Shown here: positions 50,233 through 58,801 of the stretch, one piece after another
Numbering within the stretch: the stretch's first letter is position 1
Layout: the number at the start of each line of letters is the position of its first letter
Source of the DNA: Hyphomicrobiales bacterium
GTDB lineage: Bacteria; Pseudomonadota; Alphaproteobacteria; Rhizobiales; Beijerinckiaceae
Direction of reading: 5' to 3'
Assembly (NCBI GenBank): GCA_027489955.1
Contig: JAIXYZ010000005.1
Location: 1 to 64,000, forward strand
Length of the DNA stretch: 64,000 nucleotides
Notes under the pieces: model-generated
What the model saw: the letters and a program-made list of their open reading frames with translations, nothing else
The model's database searches: none
What the model was told of the DNA's origin: nothing
Made by a program: the position numbers and the translations under genes

Positions 50233-51423
50233 CTAGAGCGCGCGCCGCCTGCGCGTGAGCGCGAACAGCGTCGCCGCGCCAAGGCCGGTCGCGGTGATGA
50301 TGGCCGGCAGCGGCAGGGCCGACCCGCCGAGCGAATGGCCGACCAGGATCCCCACCAGCGCGGCCCCGGTCATCTGGCAGATCCCCAGCAGCGAAGACGC
50401 GGCCCCCGCATGGCTGGGGAAGGGCTGCATCGCGCTCGCCATCGATTGCGGCATGACGAGCCCGACGCCCACCGCATACAGCGCCATGGGCAGGACGATG
50501 CCGAGCGGGGAGGCCGCTCCGCCCGCCACCGCGACGAGCATCACGAGGCCGCCCAGCGCCAGGCACGTCACGCCCGCGCCGATCGTGCCGTCCAGCCCGA
50601 GCCGGTCGACCAGCCGCTGCGCCAGCACCGTGCCGCCGACATAGCCCGCGACCATGGCGGTGAAAGATAGGGCGAAGGCCATTTCCGAGAGGCCGTAGAT
50701 CCCCTGCAGGACGAAGGACGAGCCGGAGATGAAGGCGAAGAGCCCGCCGAAGGTCAGCGTCGAGAGCGCGACATAGACCCGGTAGGTCGGGTGGGCGAGC
50801 AGCGTGCCGAAATCCCGCAGCACGGCCTTCAGGGAGAAGCGGTCCGTGAGCCGCGAGCGGATCGTCTCCGGCAGCGCGAGCGCCACGACGATGCCGACGA
50901 CGAGCGTCACCATCGCGATGGTCCAGAAGACCGAGCGCCAGCCGAACAGCGTATGGAGCGCGCCGCCGGCGATGGGCGCCAGCGCCGGCACGACGCCCAT
51001 GATCATCGCCATGCGCGACAGCTCGCGCGCGGCGCGGCGGCCCTCGTAGAGATCGCGCACGATGGTGCGGGCGAGCACGATGGGGCCGGAGGCGCCGAAG
51101 GCCTGCATGAACCGCCCCGCCGTCAGCCAGCCGATGTCCGGGGCGAAGGCGCACAGGACCGTGGCCACGAGGAAGATGACCAGCCCGGTCATCAGGACGC
51201 GCTTGCGGCCCAGCCGGTCCGAGAGCGGGCCGTAGAAGACCTGCCCGCTGGCGAACCCGAAGAGGAACGACGAGAGCGTGAGCTGCACGCTGGCGACCGG
51301 GACCGCGAAGTCCCGCCCGATCGCCGGGAGCGAGGGCAGGTACATGTCGGTCGCCAGCGGCCCGAGCGAGGTCAGGACGGCGAGCGTGGCGGTGAGGGCG
51401 AGCGTTTCGGGGCGAAGGCGCAT
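50233..51423 (-). CDS. Bcr/CflA family multidrug efflux MFS transporter
   Basis: Proton-driven inner-membrane exporter of the major facilitator superfamily, about twelve helices in 396 residues. The loop 2-3 motif is seen as YGPLSDRLGRKRVLMTG (about residues 61-77) and the Bcr/CflA group's DMYLPSLPAIGRDF at the N-terminus is clear. Members give resistance to bicyclomycin, chloramphenicol or export sulphonamides and amino acids; substrate unknown here. It is convergent with the PBP gene (3 bases) and lies 141 bases downstream of regA. Confidence 0.92.
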   Translation of the reverse strand: MRLRPETLALTATLAVLTSLGPLATDMYLPSLPAIGRDFAVPVASVQLTLSSFLFGFASGQVFYGPLSDRLGRKRVLMTGLVIFLVATVLCAFAPDIGWLTAGRFMQAFGASGPIVLARTIVRDLYEGRRAARELSRMAMIMGVVPALAPIAGGALHTLFGWRSVFWTIAMVTLVVGIVVALALPETIRSRLTDRFSLKAVLRDFGTLLAHPTYRVYVALSTLTFGGLFAFISGSSFVLQGIYGLSEMAFALSFTAMVAGYVGGTVLAQRLVDRLGLDGTIGAGVTCLALGGLVMLVAVAGGAASPLGIVLPMALYAVGVGLVMPQSMASAMQPFPSHAGAASSLLGICQMTGAALVGILVGHSLGGSALPLPAIITATGLGAATLFALTRRRRAL

Positions 51424-51564
51424 GGCGCTCGCTTAACCCGGAGCCGCCCGCTTGTCCCGTGCGCCTTTCGAGAGGCGGCGAAGCGTTCCCTCCCGCCATG
51501 CCAAGGCGAGGAGGCCCGCAGCCGATCCGTCCCCGCGAGGGGAGGGATCGGAGCGGGGCTGGAT

Positions 51565-52155
51565 TTACCGGGGCGCGCGCTTGGCGAGGATGCGCTGCAG
51601 CGTCCGGCGATGCATGTTCAGGCGGCGCGCGGTCTCCGACACGTTGCGCCCGCACAGCTCGTAGACGCGCTGGATATGCTCCCACCGCACGCGGTCGGCC
51701 GACATCGGGTTGTCGGGCGGCGCCGGGCGGTGATCGGGCTGGGCCATCAGCGCGGCATGGATCTCGTCGGCATCGGCGGGCTTGGCGAGATAGTCGTAGG
51801 CGCCGAGCTTCACCGCCGTGACCGCCGTCGCGATGTTGCCGTAGCCGGTGAGCACGACGCCGCGCGCGTCGGGCCGGCGCTCCTTCAGGCGGGTGATGAC
51901 CTCCAGGCCGTTGCCGTCGTTCAGCCGCATATCGATCACGGCGAAGGCGGGCGGTTCGCTCATGACGGCGGCGATGCCGTCCGCGACCGTGTCGGCGGTG
52001 CGCACCAGGTAGCCGCGCGTCTCCATCGCCCGCGCCAGGCGCGTGAGGAAGGGCTTGTCGTCGTCGACGATGAGGAGAGACCGGTCCGCCGGCAGGGCGG
52101 CCGCGTCCGCGGCACCGGCCGGCTGGGTGGAGCCGGCATGTGTCTGGGACATCAT
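51565..52155 (-). CDS. regA: Redox response regulator RegA (ActR/PrrA)
   Basis: Response regulator of the global redox system that controls respiration, carbon and nitrogen fixation and (where present) photosynthesis genes. In 196 residues the receiver has DDD (31-33), the phosphorylated D75 in FAVIDMRLNDG, and YDYLAKPAD; then the proline-rich hinge PAPPDNPMSADRVRWEH, highly typical of RegA; and a Fis-type helix-turn-helix (CGRNVSETARRLNMHRRTLQ) at the C-terminus. ATG pairs at 52155/52152; AGGAG lies before them. It is 35 bases downstream of regB and co-transcribed. Confidence 0.95.
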   Translation of the reverse strand: MMSQTHAGSTQPAGAADAAALPADRSLLIVDDDKPFLTRLARAMETRGYLVRTADTVADGIAAVMSEPPAFAVIDMRLNDGNGLEVITRLKERRPDARGVVLTGYGNIATAVTAVKLGAYDYLAKPADADEIHAALMAQPDHRPAPPDNPMSADRVRWEHIQRVYELCGRNVSETARRLNMHRRTLQRILAKRAPR

Positions 52156-52190
52156 GGGAAGGAACTCCTGTGTCGCATGCGTGACGTTAT

Positions 52191-53564
52191 CTAGGTCGCA
52201 TAGGCGGGCGAAACATCCCCCGCTCGCGAATTCGTGGCATCGCCGGGATCGCCGGGCAGCGAGGGCGCGCGCGAGAACGCCTCGCGCGGCCATGTCACGG
52301 TCGCGATGGCGCCCGTGTCCGGCGTCGCCGCGTTGGCGAAGGTCACGCTCGCGCCCGAGCGCTCCAGGAGCGTCTTGGCGATGAACAATCCCAGCCCGAG
52401 CCCGCCGCCGGCCTGTTCCGGCCGCCGGTCCCGGCCGCGGGTCGTGACGTAGGGGTCTCCCAGGCGCAGCAGGACGAGAGGCTGGAAGCCGGGACCGTCG
52501 TCGCGAATGGACAGGCGCACGCTCTCCCCCGTCCACGAGGCCGCGATGGACACTTCCTGCCGCGCGAAGTCGACCGCGTTGTCGATGAGGTTCGCCAGAC
52601 CGTAGAGGACGCCGGGATTGCGCCGGCAGGTCGGCGGTTCGCCGTCTCCCTCCATGCTGATGCGGATCGGCACGCCGAAGGGACGCTGCGGACCGGCCAC
52701 CTCCTCGATGAGGTGGCGCAGGGTGAGCGTGTCCAGCGGGCCCGCGTCCCCGCTCGCCAGCGACGCGAGCTTGCCCAGGATGTCGCGGCAGCGGGCGACC
52801 TGCTCGCGCAGGAGCGCGATGTCCTCCCGCACCGGCCCGTCGTCCTTCACCAGCCCGTCGAGTTCCTTGGCGACGAGGGCGATGGTCGCCAGCGGCGTCC
52901 CCAGTTCGTGGGCGGCGGCCGCCGCGAGCCCGTCGAGCTGGGACAGGTGCTGCTCGCGGGCGAGCACGAGCTCGGTCGCGGTGAGCGCCTCGGCCAGCAT
53001 CCGCGCCTCGTCCGCCACGCGCCAGGCATAGGCGGCGATGAACGCGATGCCGAGCAGGATCGATACCCAGATCCCGGCCACATAGGCGAAGGGCAGGCGG
53101 AAGGCCTCGCCCGGCGTCCAGGGCAGCGGCAGGTGCCAGACCGCCAGGAAGCTGGCGCAGGCGATGGCGAAGGCCCCCAGGATGAGCGTCTTCTGCGGCG
53201 GCAGCGCGGTGGCCGAGATCAGCACCGGCGCCAGGAACAGGATGGCGAAGGGGTTCTGCAGCCCGCCGGTCAGGTAGAGGAGCACGGCCAGCTGCAGGAT
53301 GTCGTAGGCGAGAAGCGACGCCGCCGCCCGGTCCGACATGCGGTGGCTGACCGGATAGCCCACCCGCAACGCCACGTTCAGCAGCGCCGAGACGCCGATC
53401 GCAGCAAAGCACGCGCCGAAGGGCAGGGGGAAGCCGAGGCCGAACTGCACGAGCGCCACCGCGGCGCTCTGACCGATCACGGCCAGCCAGCGCAGCTTGA
53501 CGAGCGTGTCCAGCCTGAGCTGCCGGGCGTTCCGGCCGAGCGCGATGTCGGCAATGTCGAGCAT
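52191..53564 (-). CDS. regB: Redox sensor histidine kinase RegB (ActS/PrrB)
   Basis: Membrane histidine kinase that is active when the quinone pool is reduced or oxygen is low. About six helices fill residues 25-180. The ubiquinone-binding heptad GGLQNPF is at 100-106, the phosphorylated H219 is in AAAHELGTPLATIALV, and the redox-active cysteine is C259 in EQVARCRDILGK. The C-terminal ATPase domain has NLIDNAVDFAR, SIRDDGPGFQ and GGGLGLGLFIAKTLL. All functional residues known for RegB are present, so it should be redox responsive. It is divergent from phaZ across 248 bases. Confidence 0.96.
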   Translation of the reverse strand: MLDIADIALGRNARQLRLDTLVKLRWLAVIGQSAAVALVQFGLGFPLPFGACFAAIGVSALLNVALRVGYPVSHRMSDRAAASLLAYDILQLAVLLYLTGGLQNPFAILFLAPVLISATALPPQKTLILGAFAIACASFLAVWHLPLPWTPGEAFRLPFAYVAGIWVSILLGIAFIAAYAWRVADEARMLAEALTATELVLAREQHLSQLDGLAAAAAHELGTPLATIALVAKELDGLVKDDGPVREDIALLREQVARCRDILGKLASLASGDAGPLDTLTLRHLIEEVAGPQRPFGVPIRISMEGDGEPPTCRRNPGVLYGLANLIDNAVDFARQEVSIAASWTGESVRLSIRDDGPGFQPLVLLRLGDPYVTTRGRDRRPEQAGGGLGLGLFIAKTLLERSGASVTFANAATPDTGAIATVTWPREAFSRAPSLPGDPGDATNSRAGDVSPAYAT

Positions 53565-53812
53565 GGTGGGGAAAACGGTAGGGCGATGGCGCGCGGTTTC
53601 AAAGCCTTAAGGCGCTGCCGTCCCGCTTTTCCTGCCCGTGCACAGGTTGCCGCGGTTGCGAGATTGCCTGTGCGGTGCGGGAAGACTAAGCTTTCCCTTA
53701 GGCTTTCGGTGCATTGTACGCGTGGGTTGCGCCGCTATCCTGCCGAAGGGACGCGTTCCTTTTGAACCGGCGGCCGGCGGATCCGGACGGATCCGATGAT
53801 CGGAGGGCCGCC

Positions 53813-55099
53813 ATGATCGGGGGCTGGATGGGCTTTGCATATTATTGGTACGAGGCCGCCCACGCCGTGGTCGGCCCGGCCCGGATGATGTCCGGCGCCA
53901 CGCACCTCGCCTTCAAGAACCCCGCCAATCCGCTGACCTACACGCCCTACGGGCGCACGGTCGCGGCGGCGTGCGAGCTCTTCGAGCGGACGACGCGGCG
54001 CTATTCCAAGCCCGAGTTTGGCCTGCCGACGACGCTGGTCAACGGCCAGCGCGTGGCGGTCACCGAGGAGATCGTCTGGGAGCGGCCCTTCTGCAAGCTC
54101 CTGCACTTCAAGCGCGAGTTCACCGGCAAGGCGCCGAACCAGCCCATCATGCTGATCGTGGCCCCCATGTCGGGTCACTACGCCACGCTGCTGCGGGGCA
54201 CGGTCGAGGCGTTCCTGCCCACCCACGACGTGTACATCACGGACTGGATCGACGCCCGCATGGTGCCGCTGGCGGTGGCGACCTTCGATCTCGACGACTA
54301 CATCGACTACGTCATCGACATGGTCCACTCCCTGGGACCGGACGTGCACGTGCTCGCCGTCTGCCAGCCGGCCGTGCCGGTCATCGCGGCCGTGGCGCGC
54401 ATGGAGGCGGAGGGCGATCCGCTCGTGCCCGCCTCGATGACGCTCATGGGCGGGCCGATCGACACCCGGCGCTCGCCGACGGCGGTCAACAAGCTTGCGA
54501 ACGAGCGCGGAATCGACTGGTTCCGCCGCAACTGCATCGTCAAGGTGCCGTTCACCTCGCCCGGCTTCATGCGGGACGTCTATCCGGGCTTCCTGCAGCT
54601 GTCCGGCTTCATGGCGATGAACATCGACCGCCACATGATGGCGCATGTGGAGATGTTCAATCACCTCGTGAAGGACGACGGCGACAGCGCCGAGAAGCAC
54701 CGCGAGTTCTACGACGAGTACATGGCGGTGATGGACCTCACGGCCGAGTTCTACCTGCAGACGGTGGACACGGTCTTCGTCCGCCATGCGCTGCCCAAGG
54801 GCGAGATGCTGCACCGGGGCAACCCAGTCGACCTCAGCGCCATCACCCGCTGCGGCCTCCTCACGGTGGAAGGCGAGAAGGACGACATTTCCGGCGTCGG
54901 CCAGACCTATGCCGCCCACGATCTGTGCTCGAACCTGCCGGCGGAGCGCAAGGCGCACCATCTGCAGGCCAAGGTCGGCCATTACGGCGTGTTCAACGGC
55001 TCCCGCTTCCGCGCCGAGATCGCGCCGCGCATCTGCGACTTCATCGCCAGCATCGACTACCTGAACCGCACGAAGGGCAAGGCGCGCGCCTCCGCCTGA
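53813..55099 (+). CDS. phaZ: Intracellular polyhydroxyalkanoate depolymerase
   Basis: Degrades stored PHB/PHA granules in the cytoplasm. The 428-residue protein has the alpha/beta hydrolase nucleophile as a cysteine, C184 in VLAVCQPAVPV, matching the Cys of the R. eutropha PhaZ1 group rather than a GxSxG serine. The histidine is in KVGHYGVFNGSRFR and the N-terminal MGFAYYWYEAAHA is typical. ATG 53813 has CGGAGG before it; 53828 is an alternative. It is divergent from regB, which suggests that the redox system may influence PHA use, though no site was identified. A terminator-like hairpin follows at 55150. Confidence 0.93.
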   Translation: MIGGWMGFAYYWYEAAHAVVGPARMMSGATHLAFKNPANPLTYTPYGRTVAAACELFERTTRRYSKPEFGLPTTLVNGQRVAVTEEIVWERPFCKLLHFKREFTGKAPNQPIMLIVAPMSGHYATLLRGTVEAFLPTHDVYITDWIDARMVPLAVATFDLDDYIDYVIDMVHSLGPDVHVLAVCQPAVPVIAAVARMEAEGDPLVPASMTLMGGPIDTRRSPTAVNKLANERGIDWFRRNCIVKVPFTSPGFMRDVYPGFLQLSGFMAMNIDRHMMAHVEMFNHLVKDDGDSAEKHREFYDEYMAVMDLTAEFYLQTVDTVFVRHALPKGEMLHRGNPVDLSAITRCGLLTVEGEKDDISGVGQTYAAHDLCSNLPAERKAHHLQAKVGHYGVFNGSRFRAEIAPRICDFIASIDYLNRTKGKARASA

Positions 55100-55149
55100 G
55101 GGACGCGCCGCGATCGCCCGATTGTCGCCCCAGATGGGCGGGACAAGAC

Positions 55150-55177
55150 GGGGCCGCTGACAAGCGGCTCCCCCTTT
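55150..55177 (+). terminator. Probable terminator after phaZ
   Basis: GGGGCCGCT, a GACA loop and AGCGGC-T-CCCC form a stem with one bulge, followed by CCTTT. It lies 51 bases after the phaZ stop and 15 before the next gene. Confidence 0.45.
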
Positions 55178-55191
55178 CCCATGATCCTGCC

Positions 55192-55932
55192 ATGCGATTC
55201 GCCTTCTTCCGCGCCGAGCCCGATCCCGACCATATCGAGGTCGCCCACGAGGCATGCGCGTTCCGGGTCGCGGTGAAGCGCCGGCCTGCGGCGCGCCGCT
55301 TCACCCTGCGCGTCTCCAACGCCACCGGCGAGATCGTCCTGACCCTGCCGCAGGGCGCCTCCATGGACGCCGCGCGGCGCTTCGCCGATTCCCATGGCGG
55401 CTGGATCGCCGCCCGGGTCGCGCGCCTGCCCATGCGCGTCGCCTTCGTGCCGGACGCGGAGATTCCCCTGCGCGGCGTGCCGCACAGGATCGTCCACTGG
55501 TCCACAGTGCCCGGTGTGGCGCGGGCGACGACCGACGCCGAAGGCCGGGCGATCCTGGCCGTGGCGGGACAGAAGGCGCACCTGCCGCGCCGCATCCGCG
55601 ACTACCTGCGCCGCGAGGCCTCGCGGGACCTCGACGCCGCGGTCGCGCGCCACACGTCAACGCTCGGCATCCCCGCCCGCAAGATCACGCTGCGGGACAC
55701 GAGGAGCCGCTGGGGCTCCTGCTCGTCCCGGGGGCACCTGTCCTTCTCCTGGCGGCTCATCCTCGCCCCGCCTTTCGTGCTGGACTACCTCGCCGCCCAC
55801 GAGGTCGCCCACCTGAAGGAGATGAACCATTCCCATCGGTTCTGGTCCCTGCTGCACCGCCTGTGCCCGCGCACGGAGGAGGCCGAGCGCTGGCTCAAGC
55901 GCAACGGCACGGACCTTCATCGCTACGGCTGA
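55192..55932 (+). CDS. YgjP-type M48-like metallopeptidase (DUF45)
   Basis: Predicted zinc peptidase of the YgjP/SprT-like group, 246 residues. The zinc motif HEVAH is in LAAHEVAHLKEMNHSHRFW near residue 205, with the third ligand in the following His or Glu; TRSRWGSCSSRGHLSFSWRL is the family's mid motif. Members of this group are linked to DNA-protein crosslink handling or unknown roles. The N-terminus is not hydrophobic, so it is cytoplasmic. ATG 55192 follows the phaZ terminator. Confidence 0.88.
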   Translation: MRFAFFRAEPDPDHIEVAHEACAFRVAVKRRPAARRFTLRVSNATGEIVLTLPQGASMDAARRFADSHGGWIAARVARLPMRVAFVPDAEIPLRGVPHRIVHWSTVPGVARATTDAEGRAILAVAGQKAHLPRRIRDYLRREASRDLDAAVARHTSTLGIPARKITLRDTRSRWGSCSSRGHLSFSWRLILAPPFVLDYLAAHEVAHLKEMNHSHRFWSLLHRLCPRTEEAERWLKRNGTDLHRYG

Positions 55933-55938
55933 CGCCCG

Positions 55939-56427
55939 CTATTCGGGAAAGGCCGCGCCGTCGGGATCGGCGAGCGCATGCAGCCGCAGGGCCGCCGCGC
56001 GGGCAAAGCGCAGCGTCACCGCCTTGCGCCGCGCCCCCGCCAGGGGATGCAGCGGCGCATCGCGCACCATCGCCGCGCCGAACCGGTCCGCGGCGATGAG
56101 GCCGACGCCATCGGGCAGGATCTCGCAGGGAAAGTCCGCGTCCACCGCGAAGAAGAGCCGGTCGCAATAGTCCCGGTAGGTCTCCCATTTCCGGTCGGCC
56201 CGGAAATCGGCGAGGCAGGACTTGATCTCCACGATGGTTATTCCGCCGTCGGGATGCAGCGCCATGACGTCGGCACGCCGCCCGCTCGCGAGCGTGACCT
56301 CCGCCAGCGAGCAGGCACCGAGCCCCGCGAAGAGGCGACGGACCCCGCGCTGGATCGCCAAGGCCGCCGGCGACTGGCGGCCGTCCGCCAGCGCGATCTC
56401 GACGTCAAGGCGGGCGATGACGGCCAT
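55939..56427 (-). CDS. mmcB: MmcB family DNA repair protein
   Basis: Member of the MmcB family (162 residues), a PD-(D/E)xK nuclease-like protein that in Caulobacter takes part in DNA damage tolerance. The nuclease-fold core is seen as GRRADVMALHPDGGITIVEIKSCLADFRAD: the Asp of strand one and ExK of strand two. The N-terminal helix and C-terminal extension fit the family. It is 19 bases downstream of the Yip1 gene on the same strand and convergent with the YgjP gene. Confidence 0.9.
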   Translation of the reverse strand: MAVIARLDVEIALADGRQSPAALAIQRGVRRLFAGLGACSLAEVTLASGRRADVMALHPDGGITIVEIKSCLADFRADRKWETYRDYCDRLFFAVDADFPCEILPDGVGLIAADRFGAAMVRDAPLHPLAGARRKAVTLRFARAAALRLHALADPDGAAFPE

Positions 56428-56445
56428 GTCCGGCTCCGATCCGGG

Positions 56446-57030
56446 TCAGAAGCCCCGCGCCGAGGCGGGGATGAACTGCGCGGCCACCAGGGAGACGAGA
56501 ACGCCGAGCACGACCCCGATGGCGACGATGCAGGCAGTATAGACCAGTCCCTTGTCGGTGCGGCTGCCCATCAGCCGGGGCAGCCCCACATGCAGGACAT
56601 AGATGCCGTAAAGGCCCAGCACCGACAGGATCGACAGCCCCGGCAGCACCTGGAACAGGCCTGCGACCCAGGCGGGCGTATAGGCATAGGCCGCGACCTT
56701 GAACGCCGCCTGCGCGTCGTCGCGGCCGCCGAAATGGGGCGCGATGACACGGATCGCCTGGGCGATGACCCAGACCATCGCAAGGCCGAGCACGAACTGC
56801 GCAATCCCCGCGATCAGCCCGGCGGCGACCGGGATGCGGAACGTCGGCAGGCCCGGCACCGTGTAGCCGATGAGCGAGGTGCCGACGAAGGCGGCCAGGA
56901 TCGACAGCCCCGACAGCGGGACGACATGGTTCGCGTAGATCGCCCTCATGGCGAAGGGCTCCGCCGCGATGGCCTCCCATTCCCGCTTGGGCGAGAGGAT
57001 CAGGTTCTTCACGCGCGTGATCAGGCTCAT
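56446..57030 (-). CDS. Yip1 family membrane protein
   Basis: Inner-membrane protein of 194 residues with five hydrophobic helices, YIP1 domain. N-terminal MSLITRVKNLILSPKREWEA is the typical start; later YTPAWVAGLFQVLPGLSIL matches the family. In bacteria the function is not known. The start at 57030 replaces upstream codons because it gives the conserved N-terminus. It precedes mmcB by 19 bases and is separated from yraN by a full palindromic repeat. Confidence 0.88.
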   Translation of the reverse strand: MSLITRVKNLILSPKREWEAIAAEPFAMRAIYANHVVPLSGLSILAAFVGTSLIGYTVPGLPTFRIPVAAGLIAGIAQFVLGLAMVWVIAQAIRVIAPHFGGRDDAQAAFKVAAYAYTPAWVAGLFQVLPGLSILSVLGLYGIYVLHVGLPRLMGSRTDKGLVYTACIVAIGVVLGVLVSLVAAQFIPASARGF

Positions 57031-57133
57031 CCCATGCCCCCGTCGGTTCGCTTGCGGCGAATCCGGCGCCATGATGCCCGCAGCAGGCAAAGCCTGTCAC
57101 GCGCGGCCATGCGTGGCGGCCATCGCTCGCGCG

Positions 57134-57250
57134 CCATCCCCCGCCGGAGCCGAAGGCGCAAGGGGAAGGGGATCCAGAATGGCCCGCCATCGCGCGCGAT
57201 GCCTCCCATTGTCTGGATCCCCTTCCCTCGCTTCGCTCGCCGGGGATGAC
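57134..57250. repeat. GGGGATCCAG palindromic repeat, full copy 5
   Basis: About 117 bases with the same inverted arms (AGGGGAAGGGGATCCAG / CTGGATCCCCTTCCCTCGCTT) but a different centre (GATGCCTCCCATTG). It sits between the Yip1 and yraN genes, 46 kb from the main cluster, showing that the family is dispersed and not confined to one region. Confidence 0.85.
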
Positions 57251-57301
57251 AGGCGGGGGTGATGCAGCGTGCCGTGGTCGCTCCTCGGACTGTCGGCTCG
57301 G

Positions 57302-57688
57302 TCACGGCTCGAGCGGAAAGGCGTCGGGCACGTGGAGTGGCCAGCGGCGCGGCGCCACGAACACCGTGTCGAAGCGCAGGCTGCGGTTCGCAGCCCAGGG
57401 GTTGCGCGCCAGCCAGGCGCGCGACAGCCGCGAGAACAGCCGCCGCTTCTCCGCCGTGACCGCGATCGCGGCATCGTCCAGCCGGGCGCGGGCCTTCACC
57501 TCGACGAAGGCGACCGTGTCCCCCCGGGCGACGATGAGGTCGATCTCGCCGCCCTTTCCGCCATAGCGCCGCGCGATGGGCCGCCAGCCCTTGAGCATGA
57601 GCGCGAGGAGGGCCAGCCATTCGGCGCGATGCCCGCGCCGATAGGCGCTGCGGCGCGTATCCGGGCCGGCGGCGCCCGCCCGGCTCAC
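57302..57688 (-). CDS. YraN family protein (UPF0102), nuclease-like
   Basis: Small 128-residue protein of the UPF0102/YraN family, a predicted Holliday-junction-resolvase-like PD-(D/E)xK fold. The core is [20 protein letters not shown] (Glu-Ile-Asp and ExK). Family function is unproven; members sit next to rsmI and lpoA in many genomes. Here its start overlaps the end of rsmI by four bases (ATGA-like), so it is translated with rsmI. Confidence 0.9.
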   Translation of the reverse strand: MSRAGAAGPDTRRSAYRRGHRAEWLALLALMLKGWRPIARRYGGKGGEIDLIVARGDTVAFVEVKARARLDDAAIAVTAEKRRLFSRLSRAWLARNPWAANRSLRFDTVFVAPRRWPLHVPDAFPLEP

Positions 57689-58644
57689 GCGTCCCGGGCC
57701 TTGGCGACCGCCAGGGCCCGCGCATAGACGTCGCGGCGGGGCGTCCCGGTCTCGTCGGCGACGATCGCCGCCGCGTCCTTGATCGAATGGTGGCGCAGCG
57801 CCTCGGCGATGCGGGCATCCAGCGACGTGTCGGTGAGGGCGGCCGCCATGCCCTCCTGCGCGGGGCCGATCAGGACGACGATCTCGCCCTTGGGCGGCCC
57901 CTCCGCGGCGAAGGTCGCGGCCAGTTCCGGCAGCGTGCCGCGGCGCACCGTCTCGAACATCTTGGTGAGTTCGCGGGCGACGGCGGCGGGCCGCTCGCCC
58001 AGGGTCGCGGCGGCATCGGCGAGCATCTCCGGCAGTCGTCGCGCCGATTCGAACAGCACGACCGTGCCGGGTATGGCGCCGAGCGTCTGCAGGCGCGCCT
58101 TCCGCGCCGACGATTTCGGCGGCAGGAACCCTTCGAAGAAGAAGCGGTCCGTCGGCAGGCCCGAGACGACGAGCGCGGACAGGACGGCGGACGGGCCCGG
58201 AACGCCCGTCACCGGGATGCCGGCCTCGATCGCCGCCTCCACGAGCTTGTAGCCGGGATCGGACACCAGCGGGGTGCCCGCATCCGACACGAGCGCGAGG
58301 GCCTGCCCGGCCTCCAGCCGGGCGATCATGCGGGGCCGGATCACGGGCGCGGAATGGTCGTTATAGGCCACGAGCGGCGTGGCGATGCCGTAATGGGCGA
58401 GCAGCGTCTTGGTGACGCGCGTGTCCTCGGCAAGGATCGCGTCCGCGGCCGCGAGCACGTTCAGCGCCCGGAACGAGACGTCCTGGAGGTTGCCGATGGG
58501 CGTCGCCACGATGTGCAGCCCCGCCGCGATGGGCGAGGCTTCCGCCGCGAGGCCGAAGGCCGTGAAAACGCCCTGGCCGCGGCCCGCGCCGCCGCCCGAA
58601 GGACCCGCGGGCCTATCCCGCCGCTCGATTATCCGCTTCGTCAT
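57685..58644 (-). CDS. rsmI: 16S rRNA (cytidine(1402)-2'-O)-methyltransferase
   Basis: Methylates the ribose of C1402 in 16S rRNA at the ribosomal P-site. The 319-residue protein has the tetrapyrrole-methylase fold with [18 protein letters not shown] (SAM site), [28 protein letters not shown] and [18 protein letters not shown]. It carries about 35 extra residues before the usual start; an internal start is possible. Overlaps yraN and is divergent from the LpoA-like gene, as in the E. coli rsmI-lpoA-yraN cluster. Confidence 0.95.
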   Translation of the reverse strand: MTKRIIERRDRPAGPSGGGAGRGQGVFTAFGLAAEASPIAAGLHIVATPIGNLQDVSFRALNVLAAADAILAEDTRVTKTLLAHYGIATPLVAYNDHSAPVIRPRMIARLEAGQALALVSDAGTPLVSDPGYKLVEAAIEAGIPVTGVPGPSAVLSALVVSGLPTDRFFFEGFLPPKSSARKARLQTLGAIPGTVVLFESARRLPEMLADAAATLGERPAAVARELTKMFETVRRGTLPELAATFAAEGPPKGEIVVLIGPAQEGMAAALTDTSLDARIAEALRHHSIKDAAAIVADETGTPRRDVYARALAVAKARDA

Positions 58645-58801
58645 TGTTGATTATTCGCATGCCCGAAAGAAAATGTGAATTGAAAGTGACGCGGCTTCCG
58701 TTGCGTCCGGGTTTGGACCCGCGGGACGGACAAGGTAACCTTTACCATTCGTTGAGATCGTTGCATCTCGCCCTTTCCGAACGAAAGCCGGGAGCAGGCA
58801 C

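Noticed and set aside
53813-55099. A GxSxG esterase or PHA synthase
   Set aside because: The nucleophile is in VCQP (Cys184) and the length and N-terminus fit intracellular PhaZ; PHA synthases are longer and differ around the Cys.
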